Positions 18,192 through 26,619 of a stretch of 64,000 bases of DNA are shown here, piece by piece. Under the pieces are notes generated by a model, which saw only the letters and a list, made by a program, of their open reading frames with translations, did no database searches and was not told where the DNA came from. Position numbers and translations under genes: made by a program. The DNA lies in contig NZ_CP125942.1 in NCBI RefSeq assembly GCF_039602135.1, positions 1,860,001-1,924,000 on the forward strand. Direction: 5' to 3'. Within the stretch, counting starts at the first letter, position 1, and each line of letters starts with the position of its first letter. This DNA is from Glutamicibacter sp. B1. Its GTDB lineage: Bacteria > Actinomycetota > Actinomycetes > Actinomycetales > Micrococcaceae.

Positions 18192-19277
18192 ATGCCTCAT
18201 AAGGTCAAAGCCGTTATTTCCCGTGTCAAAGACGCACCCGTAGAGGTCGTCGACATCATCGTTCCGGATCCAGGACCCGGAGAAGTTGTTGTAGACGTAC
18301 TCACCACCGGTGTATGCCACACCGATTTGCACTACAAGCTCGGCGGAATCGGTGACGAGTACCCTTACCTGTTGGGCCACGAGTCCACTGCAGTAGTTAG
18401 CCAGATTGGTGAGAACGTCACCAACGTCAAGGTTGGCGACCGCGTCATCCTGAACTGGCGAGCAGTCTGTGGCCAGTGCCGCGCCTGCGCCAAGGGCGAG
18501 CCAAAGTACTGCTTCAACACTTTCAACGCCACCCAGAAGATGACCCTCGAGGATGGCACCGAGCTTTCCCCAGCGCTGGGCATTGGTTCCTTCGCAGAAA
18601 AGACCCTGGTCCACTCCGGTCAGTGCACCATCGTTGATGAAGATGCTGATCCGGCAGCCGTTGGCCTGCTGGGCTGTGGTGTCATGGCCGGCATCGGTGC
18701 CGCGATCAACACCGGCGAGATCAAGCGTGGCGAATCCGTAGCCGTTATTGGTTGTGGTGGCGTGGGCGCTGCTGCGATCGCTGGTGCCCAGCTGGCTGGT
18801 GCCACCACCATCATCGCGGTAGACGTTAACGTGGATAAGCTGGAAGGCGCCAAGAAGTTCGGTGCCACCCACACCGTTGATTCTTCCAAGGTAGATGCTG
18901 TGGAAGCCATCCAGGAACTGACCGGTGGCTTCGGCGCCGACGTCGTCATCGATGCTGTTGGCCGCCCAGAAACCTACAAGCAGGCATTCTATGCTCGTGA
19001 CCTAGCCGGCCGCGTGGTGCTCGTTGGTGTGCCGACCCCAGAGATGAAGCTGGAACTGCCACTGCTCGACGTCTTCGGTCGCGGTGGTTCACTGAAGAGC
19101 TCCTGGTACGGCGACTGCCTACCAAGCCACGACTTCCCAATGCTGGTAGAGCAGTACAAGCTGGGACGTTTGGATCTGGATTCCTTCGTCACCGAGCGCA
19201 TCACCATTGATCAGATCGAAGAAGCCTTCAACAAGATGCATGAAGGAACCGTTCTGCGTTCGGTGGTGGAGCTCTAA
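18192..19277 (+). CDS. mscR: S-(hydroxymethyl)mycothiol dehydrogenase (mycothiol-dependent formaldehyde dehydrogenase)
   Basis: A 361-residue zinc alcohol dehydrogenase of class III type. Catalytic zinc ligands C42 and H63 are present ([13 protein letters not shown]), with structural zinc cysteines C93, C96, C99 and C107 ([15 protein letters not shown]). The NAD site is [14 protein letters not shown]. The sequence and the downstream gene match the MscR/AdhE2 enzyme (Rv2259) of mycobacteria, which oxidises the formaldehyde-mycothiol adduct and reduces S-nitrosomycothiol. AAGGAG precedes the ATG. The stop overlaps the next start (TAATG). Confidence 0.93.
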   Translation: MPHKVKAVISRVKDAPVEVVDIIVPDPGPGEVVVDVLTTGVCHTDLHYKLGGIGDEYPYLLGHESTAVVSQIGENVTNVKVGDRVILNWRAVCGQCRACAKGEPKYCFNTFNATQKMTLEDGTELSPALGIGSFAEKTLVHSGQCTIVDEDADPAAVGLLGCGVMAGIGAAINTGEIKRGESVAVIGCGGVGAAAIAGAQLAGATTIIAVDVNVDKLEGAKKFGATHTVDSSKVDAVEAIQELTGGFGADVVIDAVGRPETYKQAFYARDLAGRVVLVGVPTPEMKLELPLLDVFGRGGSLKSSWYGDCLPSHDFPMLVEQYKLGRLDLDSFVTERITIDQIEEAFNKMHEGTVLRSVVEL

Positions 19278-19906
19278 TGTCCGCGCGCATCGAAAACGTT
19301 GTTACCTCCGGGACCTTTTCCCTGGATGGTGGTACGTGGGAGGTGGACAACAATGTCTGGATCATCGGTGATGATTCAGAAGTCATGGTCATCGACCCGG
19401 CCCACGACATCGAAAAGATTCAAGAGGTCGTTGGCGAACGTGAAGTGATGGCAGTCCTACTCACCCATGGGCACGATGACCACATTCGCGCTGCTGGTGA
19501 ATTCTCAGACATTGTTGATGCACCGCTCTTCCTGAACCCGGAAGACCGTATGCTCTGGGAAGCGGTCTACCCAGAACGTGACGTGGACGCAGAAATCAGC
19601 GAAGGAGATACTTTCACCATCGCTGGTACGACGCTCACTGCAATCCACACACCGGGCCATTCACCGGGATCCACCTGTTTCTACGCAGAAGATCTAGGTG
19701 TTCTGTTCAGTGGAGACACACTGTTTAACGGTGGTCCTGGCGCTACCGGGCGCAGCTACTCGAGTTTCGATACGATCATCGAATCGATCCGTACCAAGCT
19801 ACTGACCCTGCCCGAGCAAACCGTGGTTAATACCGGCCACGGGGACGCCACCAGCATCGGTGCCGAGGCACCGAATCTGGAGGAATGGATCAAGCGCGGA
19901 CACTAA
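19277..19906 (+). CDS. MBL-fold metallohydrolase paired with MscR
   Basis: A 209-residue metallo-beta-lactamase-fold hydrolase with THGHDDH at residues 63-69, H64/H66/D68/H69 as metal ligands, then HTPGHSPGS and FSGDTLF. The homologous pair Rv2259-Rv2260 suggests it hydrolyses the S-formyl-mycothiol product, or another mycothiol thioester, to complete aldehyde detoxification. That substrate is inferred from the neighbour. It overlaps the dehydrogenase by one base and is followed by a strong terminator. Confidence 0.9.
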   Translation: MSARIENVVTSGTFSLDGGTWEVDNNVWIIGDDSEVMVIDPAHDIEKIQEVVGEREVMAVLLTHGHDDHIRAAGEFSDIVDAPLFLNPEDRMLWEAVYPERDVDAEISEGDTFTIAGTTLTAIHTPGHSPGSTCFYAEDLGVLFSGDTLFNGGPGATGRSYSSFDTIIESIRTKLLTLPEQTVVNTGHGDATSIGAEAPNLEEWIKRGH

Positions 19907-19920
19907 CTAACGCGCTCATG

Positions 19921-19966
19921 AGCTGAGGCAATCGCACTGCATAGGGCGACTGCCTCAGCTTTTTTC
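19921..19966 (+). terminator. Terminator of the mscR operon
   Basis: AGCTGAGGCA pairs with TGCCTCAGCT, with an inner TCGC/GCGA pair, and is followed by TTTTT. It starts 14 bp after the metallohydrolase stop. Confidence 0.92.
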
Positions 19967-20031
19967 TTCTCACTACATAAAACAACACACCAATGACCAA
20001 TTAAACGCGCTGACGTGGCAGAATTAATCCC

Positions 20032-20544
20032 ATGCCCGAACTTCGACGTCGCAAATCCATAACCACCTGGCTCATTCTCGCCGTAGCATTGCTCCTGACG
20101 GGCATCGCGGTGCTCTGGTGGGACGGCCAGCAAGAGGTCGTTCTCTACGACGGATCCTATGAAGCGCTCGAGGTAGGAACTGAGCTCTACTTTGGTCCGA
20201 GCCCTGCAACATTCATCGGCTGGGTCCTCGCGTTACTCGGCGTTGGAGCGTTCGGAGTTATCTTCGGCTTAGTACTTCGCCAGATCGCTCGATTCAAGAC
20301 TTGGATCTTGATTACCGGACTCTTGCTGCTAGTTGCAGGGCTATGCGTGTTGATCTGGGACTACAACCAGGTTCGTAGCTTTGGTTGGGTTGCCTATGCC
20401 CCGTTGAGTAAAGCTGATTTTGCCCCGCAAAGCGCAGCCTCGATCTTAGGCAAGTTCGGGTTGGTTGCCGGCGCGTTCCTAGCCGCCAGCTATTTCGGAC
20501 TGCGACGAGGTGCGTTGCCCGCTGCGCCAGCTACCAAAAACTAG
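20032..20544 (+). CDS. Hypothetical membrane protein with four predicted membrane segments
   Basis: A 170-residue protein with hydrophobic segments near residues 11-29, 58-82, 89-110 and 138-158. The first outside loop (WDGQQEVVLYDGSYEALEVG) is acidic; the basic N-terminus MPELRRRK suggests a cytoplasmic start. I recognise no family. It overlaps the convergent SRAP gene by 4 bp. Confidence 0.75.
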   Translation: MPELRRRKSITTWLILAVALLLTGIAVLWWDGQQEVVLYDGSYEALEVGTELYFGPSPATFIGWVLALLGVGAFGVIFGLVLRQIARFKTWILITGLLLLVAGLCVLIWDYNQVRSFGWVAYAPLSKADFAPQSAASILGKFGLVAGAFLAASYFGLRRGALPAAPATKN

Positions 20545-21269
20545 AACAACGAATTACTGTGCTCTTCAATGAGTTGTGGCGAATTATTTCGGACGTTGCC
20601 CACCGCGGTATCTACCTCATGCATGGTCCATTCTGAAGCAACGTCAAAAGCTTGGGCACGGATCTGCTCGATCAGCCCTTCACCATCTTCCTCGGCGGGG
20701 TTCATCCAGCGGGCCATCATTTGATGGTCCAGTGGAATGGGCAAGCGGTCATGCAATCCAGATAATTCCCCAAGTACTCCGGGTTCCTCGGCTGACGGAG
20801 AATCCATGGTCATAATCGACGTCGAAAGAATCCAGCTACCGTCCTCGTCTTTCCACCATTCGTACAGCCCGGCAAAGAAGATCAGCTTCCCGTCCTCACG
20901 ATGTACGTAGAAGGGGCGCTTCTTACTGCCTTCCTTTTTCCATTCGTAGTAGCCCTCCACCGGCACTACGGCACGTCTCTTCTTCACTGCGGAACGGAAG
21001 GTCGGTTTGCTGCTGGCAGTTTCGCTGCGCGCATTAAAAGCTCGTACTCCCACCGAAAGTTCCTTCGCCCAACCGGGTACCAAACCCCAGCGGGCCACGT
21101 GAATCTGGCGGTGTAGCTCGTCGTCAATCAGCCGTTCGAGCACAATGGGCACATCGGTGGTTGGAGCAACGTTCCAGGACTGACGCAGCTCTAAATTGGC
21201 GTCTGCCTCGGCTTCAGCTTCGGCCACCAGATCACCGATGGCTTTGGCCATCACATATCGTCCGCACAT
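20541..21269 (-). CDS. SOS-response-associated peptidase (SRAP, YedK/HMCES family)
   Basis: A 242-residue protein that begins MCGRYV, so removal of Met exposes the nucleophilic Cys2. The remaining conserved parts are present: the Asn in SWNVAPTTDVPIV, FNARSET, the Glu in EGYYEWKK, and the His in LHDRLPIPL. The family forms a thiazolidine crosslink with abasic sites in single-stranded DNA and so shields them from error-prone repair. AAAGGAG precedes the start. No LexA box was seen nearby, so SOS control is not shown here. Confidence 0.92.
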   Translation of the reverse strand: MCGRYVMAKAIGDLVAEAEAEADANLELRQSWNVAPTTDVPIVLERLIDDELHRQIHVARWGLVPGWAKELSVGVRAFNARSETASSKPTFRSAVKKRRAVVPVEGYYEWKKEGSKKRPFYVHREDGKLIFFAGLYEWWKDEDGSWILSTSIMTMDSPSAEEPGVLGELSGLHDRLPIPLDHQMMARWMNPAEEDGEGLIEQIRAQAFDVASEWTMHEVDTAVGNVRNNSPQLIEEHSNSLF

Positions 21270-21357
21270 CTTCCGCTCCTTTGCACCAGCACAGGGAAAT
21301 CTGCTCCCAGTCTAACTATCGACGCAACGAAAATCAGCGAAGTTTTTCTTGTCAGTC

Positions 21358-21384
21358 GGGAACAAAGCAAACAGTATTGCCGTT
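21358..21384 (+). promoter_or_regulatory. SigH/SigR-type promoter of the mycoredoxin gene
   Basis: GGGAACA, 16 bases, then CGTT: this matches the thiol-oxidative-stress sigma factor pattern (GGGAAYA-N16/17-CGTT for SigH; GGGAAT-N18-GTT for SigR). The expected start point falls within a few bases of the ATG at 21394, so the message would be nearly leaderless. Confidence 0.72.
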
Positions 21385-21393
21385 ACACCTAAC

Positions 21394-21672
21394 ATGAGCA
21401 ACGAATTGAACCTTGACCAGTATGTTCCTACCGCTGGCGGAGTTACCATGTTCACCACCAACTGGTGCGGTTACTGCCGAAACCTCAAGCGCCTCATGGA
21501 TCAGAAGGGCGTGAGCTACAACGAAGTTAATATTGAGGAAGTTGAAGGAACTGCCCAGATCGTGGAGTCATTCAACAATGGTAACCAGACGGTGCCAACC
21601 TTGATCTTCCCGGATGGCACTGCAGCTACCAATCCTCGGATTGAAGAAGTCCTCGAGCGCGTCGGCGCCTAA
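21394..21672 (+). CDS. mrx1: Mycoredoxin (glutaredoxin-like)
   Basis: A 92-residue thioredoxin-fold protein with redox pair C25-G-Y-C28 (TTNWCGYCRN), the cis-proline segment TVPTLIF and the GT/NPR C-terminal helix of mycoredoxin-1. It reduces mycothiol-protein mixed disulfides with electrons from mycothiol via mycothione reductase. ATG 21394 gives the standard length; an in-frame extension upstream would cover the promoter. The promoter element suggests induction by disulfide stress. Confidence 0.9.
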   Translation: MSNELNLDQYVPTAGGVTMFTTNWCGYCRNLKRLMDQKGVSYNEVNIEEVEGTAQIVESFNNGNQTVPTLIFPDGTAATNPRIEEVLERVGA

Positions 21673-21683
21673 TCATTAAATTC

Positions 21684-21721
21684 AAAAATCGGTGTCTGAT
21701 TCTTTCAGACACCGATTTTTT
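21684..21721. terminator. Bidirectional terminator between mycoredoxin and the lipoate ligase homologue
   Basis: A 16-bp arm AAAAATCGGTGTCTGA pairs perfectly with its complement around a short loop. The A-run on the left and T-run on the right let it stop both convergent transcripts. Confidence 0.92.
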
Positions 21722-21731
21722 GCGTTGCACA

Positions 21732-22463
21732 CTAGACCAGGCTGATGTGTTCTCGATATTCCGCGAGTAGCACTTCGATGAAGTTCTCGGTGGTCACCGT
21801 GCCCACCAGATCATTGGCTGCACCGACTGTTGTCGGATCCATCGGGACTTCCATCGCCTGATACACGACGTCAAGAACCTGGCGTAAAGGCTCGGAATCC
21901 TCAATGACAAAGACAGATGAGAATAACCATGCGCCGGCCACAACTCGCTGGGCTGTACCGACAAGCTTCACGGGATAATTTCGAGGTGAATCTACGGTCG
22001 GCAGGCCGTGGATAGAGTGGTCCCCGGGGCAGTACTCCCCCGGAATGGGACCGACTTGAGCGTCAACGCCTAGACGCCGAAAAGCCTTCGCGTAGACTTC
22101 CGCGAAAACTTCAAAACGACGACGTTGACCCATCACGGCCTCAGGTTCAGGCTCTATATGATCAACAATCAGGGTGCCACGGTGATAGGCCGCTGCCCTT
22201 CCCCCAGCTTTACGTACCAATGGTGCAAATCCGAGTTGTGTTGCTTCTTCGCGGGCAGCTTCGTAGCCGGCCAGCCGAACATCACGTTGCCCAAAAGCCA
22301 AAGTACGATCCGGGCGATATAAGCGCAGGCTCGGTCCTCGCTGACCCGACTGAATCTCTCGAAGCAGTTGCACGCCACGCTCCAAATCGGCTGCTGGATC
22401 ACCACTAGCTTCTTCAATTTCCAGTGTTAGCGGTGCATCCGATTGGGGGTTGAACAAACTCAT
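21732..22463 (-). CDS. Lipoate/biotin protein ligase-family protein
   Basis: A 243-residue protein of the LplA/LipB/BirA catalytic fold. LRLYRPDRTLAFGQRD and LVRKAGGRAAAYHRGTLIVD correspond to the conserved strand and the RxxGGGxV-H substrate loop, and VKLVGTAQRV carries the Lys expected at the active site. It may transfer lipoate or octanoate to carrier proteins, but scavenging versus amidotransferase activity cannot be told. It stands alone on the minus strand and shares a terminator with mycoredoxin. Confidence 0.82.
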   Translation of the reverse strand: MSLFNPQSDAPLTLEIEEASGDPAADLERGVQLLREIQSGQRGPSLRLYRPDRTLAFGQRDVRLAGYEAAREEATQLGFAPLVRKAGGRAAAYHRGTLIVDHIEPEPEAVMGQRRRFEVFAEVYAKAFRRLGVDAQVGPIPGEYCPGDHSIHGLPTVDSPRNYPVKLVGTAQRVVAGAWLFSSVFVIEDSEPLRQVLDVVYQAMEVPMDPTTVGAANDLVGTVTTENFIEVLLAEYREHISLV

Positions 22464-22558
22464 ACTGATGAGTCTAATTCAGTAGTCACCCAGCATTGGA
22501 GTTGATGTCACAGTGCTCGAATGTCTATCCGGAGCAAATCTGAGTCATAATAAAAGGC

Positions 22559-23164
22559 GTGCCAAATTCTTCTACCCCTGTCATCTTGCTCGGCGGACCT
22601 TCCGGATCAGGTAAGTCCTACCTCGCTTCCAAGTACGGCAATCCACACCTGCCGCTTGACGAGTACTACCGACAGATCAGTGAAGATGGCAATCCAGTGG
22701 CATTCCCACGCACTGCCTACGGAGAAATTGACTGGGACCATTCAGGCACTTGGAATAAAGAAGCTGCGCTGCGCGCCATCGACGAGTTGTTGGAAACAGG
22801 TAGCACCATGGTTCCCAACTACTCAATCGCGACGTCCAGTTACAACGGCCACCGAGAAATCCGGTCTGATAAAGGTCCCATCGTTGCTGAGGGAATTTTT
22901 CTCTATGAGCTCCTTGAGCCATTGCGCAACAAAGGAATCAATGTTCAGGCCTACTACGTTGACGAACCTGCATTAGTGACTGGAATTCGACGTTTTGTTC
23001 GAGACGTAGCCCAACGACGTAAGCCAGTACTATTCCTGCTTAAGCGCGGCTACGCGCTATTTCGCGTCCATGGTGCGGATCGCAACAAATACCGTGAACG
23101 TCAATTTATCTTGAAGTCCAAGCCGGAACTCAAGAAGCTACTCGCGCAGCTTTCTTCGTCGTAG
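22559..23164 (+). CDS. Uridine-kinase-like P-loop NTPase
   Basis: A 201-residue protein with Walker A LGGPSGSGKS at residues 11-20 and DEYYR in place of the uridine kinase DxFY segment; GPIVAEGIFLYE is a Walker-B-like strand. It resembles actinobacterial ATP-binding proteins annotated as uridine kinase, but lacks proof of that substrate. The start is GTG at 22559. CATAAT ends eight bases upstream and there is no good Shine-Dalgarno site, so the message may be leaderless. Confidence 0.8.
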   Translation: MPNSSTPVILLGGPSGSGKSYLASKYGNPHLPLDEYYRQISEDGNPVAFPRTAYGEIDWDHSGTWNKEAALRAIDELLETGSTMVPNYSIATSSYNGHREIRSDKGPIVAEGIFLYELLEPLRNKGINVQAYYVDEPALVTGIRRFVRDVAQRRKPVLFLLKRGYALFRVHGADRNKYRERQFILKSKPELKKLLAQLSSS

Positions 23165-23171
23165 CTCGCTG

Positions 23172-23990
23172 CTAGCGTGCACGCACCGTCAGAATCTGCT
23201 CCGCACGACCGAACGGACCAGTTTCATCGTGGAGCACTGTTGAGGTCAAACCGATTCCATCAACGCCGAAACTCTGCTGAACTTCCAATCCCAGCCAAGA
23301 GCCCGCAGGCTGCCGATACATGTGAATTTGCAAGTCGAGGTTTGGATAAATCCAGGTTCCCTCACCCGGTTCCACGCGAGGCACGACGCCGTTAGCGGTG
23401 TCGATCAACCCTACGAGCCGAGCCATGTCCGAGGCGTCGAGGGAGTCAACGAGGGCGTAGTCAGTGCGTACCCAAGCAATTCCTTTGCCAGGACGTGACT
23501 CGGGGTTCGAACGCATTTCAATAGAGCGGATATAACCGCCAGGCCAACGCTCGCTAATCGCTTCTGGTTCACATTCTTCTGGGCCAGGAATTTTTGCGTC
23601 TTCGATGCCAGCAACTGCGTTTGTGTCTGCCGTGATCACGCGCCAAGCGCGAGCAACGATACTGGTTCTCCCCTTGGCTGTCATTTCAGCTTCGATCAAC
23701 TCAATGGTTCTGCCGGGTCGCACCAGGCGTGTCGTAATTTCGAATTCCCCGGCATGAATTAAACCGTGAATCTCAAAGCTCAGCCGTGCAATGCGCATGT
23801 CTTCGCGGGGCTCAAAGTTCTCCAGCGCATAGGCCAGAATTCCGGAAGCCGGACCCATGTGCTGTTCGTGTTCATTCCATGCACCCTGGGCATGCCATGA
23901 CGAGCGGTATCGCCCCTCACCTAATGATTCAAAATAAAAGTCGCCCTTGGCGAGAACCTTTTCGAGTTCTTCAGTGAGCTGGTGCGTCAT
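23172..23990 (-). CDS. Thioesterase-family protein, double hotdog
   Basis: A 272-residue protein with two hotdog-like halves, as in acyl-CoA thioesterase II-type proteins. The first half has GAWNEHEQHMGPASGILAYALE and a strand LSFEIHGLIHAGEFEI; the second has GIGLTSTVLHDETGPFGRAEQ, the usual C-terminal block. It probably hydrolyses an acyl-CoA or related thioester. ATG 23990 follows GGAGG, which rules out the 13-codon upstream extension. It is convergent with the kinase-like gene, 7 bp away. Confidence 0.8.
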   Translation of the reverse strand: MTHQLTEELEKVLAKGDFYFESLGEGRYRSSWHAQGAWNEHEQHMGPASGILAYALENFEPREDMRIARLSFEIHGLIHAGEFEITTRLVRPGRTIELIEAEMTAKGRTSIVARAWRVITADTNAVAGIEDAKIPGPEECEPEAISERWPGGYIRSIEMRSNPESRPGKGIAWVRTDYALVDSLDASDMARLVGLIDTANGVVPRVEPGEGTWIYPNLDLQIHMYRQPAGSWLGLEVQQSFGVDGIGLTSTVLHDETGPFGRAEQILTVRAR

Positions 23991-24062
23991 TGCTGCCCTC
24001 CTGGCCTTATAAAAATTATTGTGTTGCACTTAGGTTATCCAAGAGCAACCGAAATCAATAGC

Positions 24063-24638
24063 TCACTGATCTTTATCTTGTTCGTGGGCTCGTTGCCCGG
24101 CGCTATCCATGATGCCCAAGATTTCCGCGACACCGTTCTTTGCCCACATCGCATGCGGAGTCATCGTGTCGAATTGAGCTGATTGACCGGCTTTGACGTG
24201 ATAAGTGCGCTCACCGAGCTGTAATTGAATTTCTCCGAGTAAGACGGTGAACCACTCTTTGCCCGGGTGGATACGCAATTCGCTGGGCGCCGGTGCTTTA
24301 GACGGATCGATTCGCATCTTAGTAACGCTTACCCCGTTGACAGCGTCATCGGTGGACAGCTTCCACAGGGTGACCCCGGGCATGGCGATGGGCTCGGGCC
24401 GGATAATAATTTCGGCTTCCGAAGTTGCGACGAGTTCATCCAGACTAGTATCCAGCGCCCGAGCCAGAGGTATCAACTGGTCCAAGGCAATGCGGCGATT
24501 TCCGGTTTCAATTCTGCTCAAGGTCGAAACACTGAGCTGTGCTTTATTAGCCAATGATTCCAGAGACCAACCACGGTTCTGACGTAGCGTGCGAATGCGT
24601 TGGCGGATCACATGGTCAACTTCGAGTTCTTGCGTCAT
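24063..24638 (-). CDS. XRE-family regulator with C-terminal cupin domain
   Basis: A 191-residue protein: helix-turn-helix at residues about 9-63 (IRTLRQNRGWSLESLANKAQ, LSVSTLSRIETGNRR) followed by a cupin of about 80 residues with HPGKEWFTVLLGE and GQSAQFDTMTPHAMWA. Such regulators sense a small molecule in the cupin. ATG 24638 is preferred over a TTG two codons earlier. It is divergent from the flavoprotein gene across 79 bp with a palindrome inside, and so probably regulates it. Confidence 0.88.
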   Translation of the reverse strand: MTQELEVDHVIRQRIRTLRQNRGWSLESLANKAQLSVSTLSRIETGNRRIALDQLIPLARALDTSLDELVATSEAEIIIRPEPIAMPGVTLWKLSTDDAVNGVSVTKMRIDPSKAPAPSELRIHPGKEWFTVLLGEIQLQLGERTYHVKAGQSAQFDTMTPHAMWAKNGVAEILGIMDSAGQRAHEQDKDQ

Positions 24639-24652
24639 GCGCAAAACGATAC

Positions 24653-24671
24653 ACCCTTTAGCGCAAAGGGT
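24653..24671. promoter_or_regulatory. Palindrome between the XRE regulator and the flavoprotein gene
   Basis: ACCCTTT and AAAGGGT are perfect 7-bp arms around AGCGC. GCGCAAA also occurs twice (24640-24646, 24661-24667). It sits where an operator for both divergent genes is expected. Confidence 0.6.
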
Positions 24672-24717
24672 CGATAGCCTAAGAATCTAGACATTCACGA
24701 TCAGCAGGAGGAATCTC

Positions 24718-25635
24718 ATGGAACATTTCGAAGTTATCGTTATCGGCGGCGGTAGCGCGGGACTTGCAGCATCGATCGCTTTAGGGCGATCCCGCAGAAG
24801 CGTACTGGTTATCGATGAGGGGCAACCTCGCAATGCCCCAGCACAACATGCTCACAACGTTCTTGGGCAAGAAGGGATCAGTCCACTTGAGCTATTAGAA
24901 CGTGGTCGAGTCGAAGCTCAGGAGTATGGTGTGCGCATTATCAACTCAGCTGTGGATTCTCTCACTGGATCCCTCAACGATGGGTTCGCGGTTCGAGTTG
25001 CAGACCAGGAATTCAGCGCTCAACGCATCGTCCTTGCCACCGGCCTCAAGGATGAACTCCCGCAAATCCCTGGGCTAGAGCAAGCTTGGGGTACGTCAGC
25101 AATCCACTGCGCCTACTGTCACGGGTGGGAGGTACGAGATCAGGAAATCGTCGTCATTGGATGCGGCCCGATGAGCACCCACCAGGCAATGATGTTCCAG
25201 CAACTGAGTTCAAAGATCACCTTTGTTGATCATGACCCCTCAGAACTCAACGAAGAAGGGACAAACCTCTTAGCCAAGCTCGGCATGCCAGTAGTCCGTC
25301 AATCTATTGCACAGTTGGCATTCGACCAGACCGGACAGCTGGAGTCAGTCAAACTAGAAAACAACGAAGAGCTGACTGCTCAATCGGTGATCGTTGCCGG
25401 CAGAATGAACGCTAACGCCGACCTTTATCTGGAACTAGGCGGCGCGCTAACGGAGCACCCACTTGGAACGTTTATCAAGGTCAACGAAACCGGCGCAACG
25501 GACATCCCCGGTGTCTATGCTGTAGGCAATGCGAGTAATTTAGGCGCGATGGTGATGGCTGCTGCGGCCTCCGGCACCCTCGCCGGAGCCGCCATCAACG
25601 CAGAGCTCCTCAATGCAAAGCTGGCAAACGCCTAA
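24718..25635 (+). CDS. NAD(P)/FAD-dependent oxidoreductase, thioredoxin-reductase-like
   Basis: A 305-residue two-domain flavoprotein. FAD site VIVIGGGSAGLAASI starts at residue 6, the NAD(P) site is IVVIGCGPMSTHQ, and PGVYAVGNAS is the C-terminal FAD motif. The redox pair is C-A-Y-C in HCAYCHGWE, the form seen in thioredoxin-reductase-like proteins paired with XRE-cupin regulators rather than in canonical TrxB. AGGAGG precedes the ATG. The acceptor is unknown; a weak stem-loop (25666-25703) follows. Confidence 0.88.
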   Translation: MEHFEVIVIGGGSAGLAASIALGRSRRSVLVIDEGQPRNAPAQHAHNVLGQEGISPLELLERGRVEAQEYGVRIINSAVDSLTGSLNDGFAVRVADQEFSAQRIVLATGLKDELPQIPGLEQAWGTSAIHCAYCHGWEVRDQEIVVIGCGPMSTHQAMMFQQLSSKITFVDHDPSELNEEGTNLLAKLGMPVVRQSIAQLAFDQTGQLESVKLENNEELTAQSVIVAGRMNANADLYLELGGALTEHPLGTFIKVNETGATDIPGVYAVGNASNLGAMVMAAAASGTLAGAAINAELLNAKLANA

Positions 25636-26191
25636 CAAGATTCTGTCGACTCAGGCGTAGAAGTCATCCCGCCACGTGAAAGATTTTTCCATCGTGGCGG
25701 GATAGCTTCGTCTTAAGTTGTTCAGGTGGTGCTGAACACGCATTCTCGCCGGCGTTGCACTTATCACTTCACACATGCACCTCTTCAATGGTAGGGTTTA
25801 ATTGTTACCTCGATGTTTGCCGGTGTGACTCACCCGCCAGCAAACGTTAGCAGTAGGATTTGTAGCACGGCCAACAAATCGTCTGTGCAATACAAATCGG
25901 TTCACCGATCTCCGGATTGACTGAGCTCCTACCGAAACGAATTCTTCATCTTCTCTTCTTCACTGCAGATAAAACATCTTGATGCTATCCAGCGTCACGC
26001 CTCTGTGAATTCCTTGTTCTACTCCGCTAGCGTGGGGTCATTACCCGCTAGCAGCTCGGATTCCGCTGATGTTTAAGCAAGTGCAGCGACACCCGTTTTG
26101 GCCGATCACGGCAAAATCAGTATTCGATTCTCCGTATCGACGGCAGGCGAATGGTTCTCGGTAGCTCTGCTCGAGGTAACCCCAAAATTTT
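25636..26191. other. Long gap between the flavoprotein and the cold-shock gene
   Basis: A 624-bp gap in total up to csp. At 25666-25703 an 11-bp perfect stem (ATCCCGCCACG) with a 16-nt loop lies 30 bp after the flavoprotein stop, without a T-run. The remainder contains no ORF with a ribosome-binding site and no tRNA. It probably holds the cold-shock promoter and a long 5' leader. Confidence 0.5.
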
Positions 26192-26234
26192 CCGATTCGG
26201 AACTTCGAATCGGCAACCGGGCCACATTGTGGCC
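26192..26234 (+). promoter_or_regulatory. Twin hairpins in the cold-shock mRNA leader
   Basis: Two perfect stems lie back to back: CCGATTCG/CGAATCGG with a 6-nt loop (26192-26213) and GGCCAC/GTGGCC with loop ATT (26220-26234). They end about 25 bases before the start codon, just upstream of the ribosome-binding site. Confidence 0.6.
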
Positions 26235-26259
26235 AATCAATAAATAAGGAAATAACACT

Positions 26260-26463
26260 ATGGCCACTGGCACCGTGAAATGGTTCAACGCTGAAAAGGG
26301 CTTCGGCTTCATCGCTCCTTCCGATGGATCTGCTGACGTTTTCGCACACTACAGCGCTATCCAGAGCTTCGGCTTCCGTAGCCTCGAAGAGGGCCAGACC
26401 GTTGAGTACACCCTGGAAGCTGGTCCAAAGGGCCCACAGGCAACCAACATCCAGGCTCGCTAA
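26260..26463 (+). CDS. csp: Cold-shock protein, CspA family
   Basis: A 67-residue single cold-shock domain. RNP1 is KGFGFI and RNP2 is VFAHYSAI; the N-terminus [16 protein letters not shown] is the family hallmark. It binds single-stranded nucleic acid and melts RNA structure. The Shine-Dalgarno site is AAGGAA. The leader carries two stable hairpins and a strong terminator follows. Confidence 0.97.
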   Translation: MATGTVKWFNAEKGFGFIAPSDGSADVFAHYSAIQSFGFRSLEEGQTVEYTLEAGPKGPQATNIQAR

Positions 26464-26474
26464 GAGACTTTCTT

Positions 26475-26524
26475 CAGAGGTGTAGTTCCCCCGCAAGGGT
26501 TGGAACTGCACCTCTGTTGTTTTT
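26475..26524 (+). terminator. Terminator of the cold-shock gene
   Basis: CAGAGGTG and AGTTCC pair with GGAACT and CACCTCTG around a 12-nt loop, followed by TTGTTTTT. Confidence 0.93.
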
Positions 26525-26619
26525 AACCAGCCAATACCACCATGTTCTACAGCTTCGCAGGTCAAGAAGTTGTTTCCTCTATAAGTTCAGGTTGATCATT
26601 CGATCCTGAACGCCAACTT

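Noticed and set aside
18132-18872. Open frame of 246 codons on the minus strand
   Set aside because: Antisense to the mycothiol-dependent dehydrogenase, whose zinc and NAD motifs leave no doubt.
25666-25703. Stem-loop after the flavoprotein as a full Rho-independent terminator
   Set aside because: The 11-bp stem is perfect but the loop is 16 nt and there is no T-run, so it is noted only as a weak structure.
26041-26565. 174-codon frame on the minus strand spanning the cold-shock gene
   Set aside because: It runs through csp, its leader hairpins and its terminator; no ribosome-binding site.
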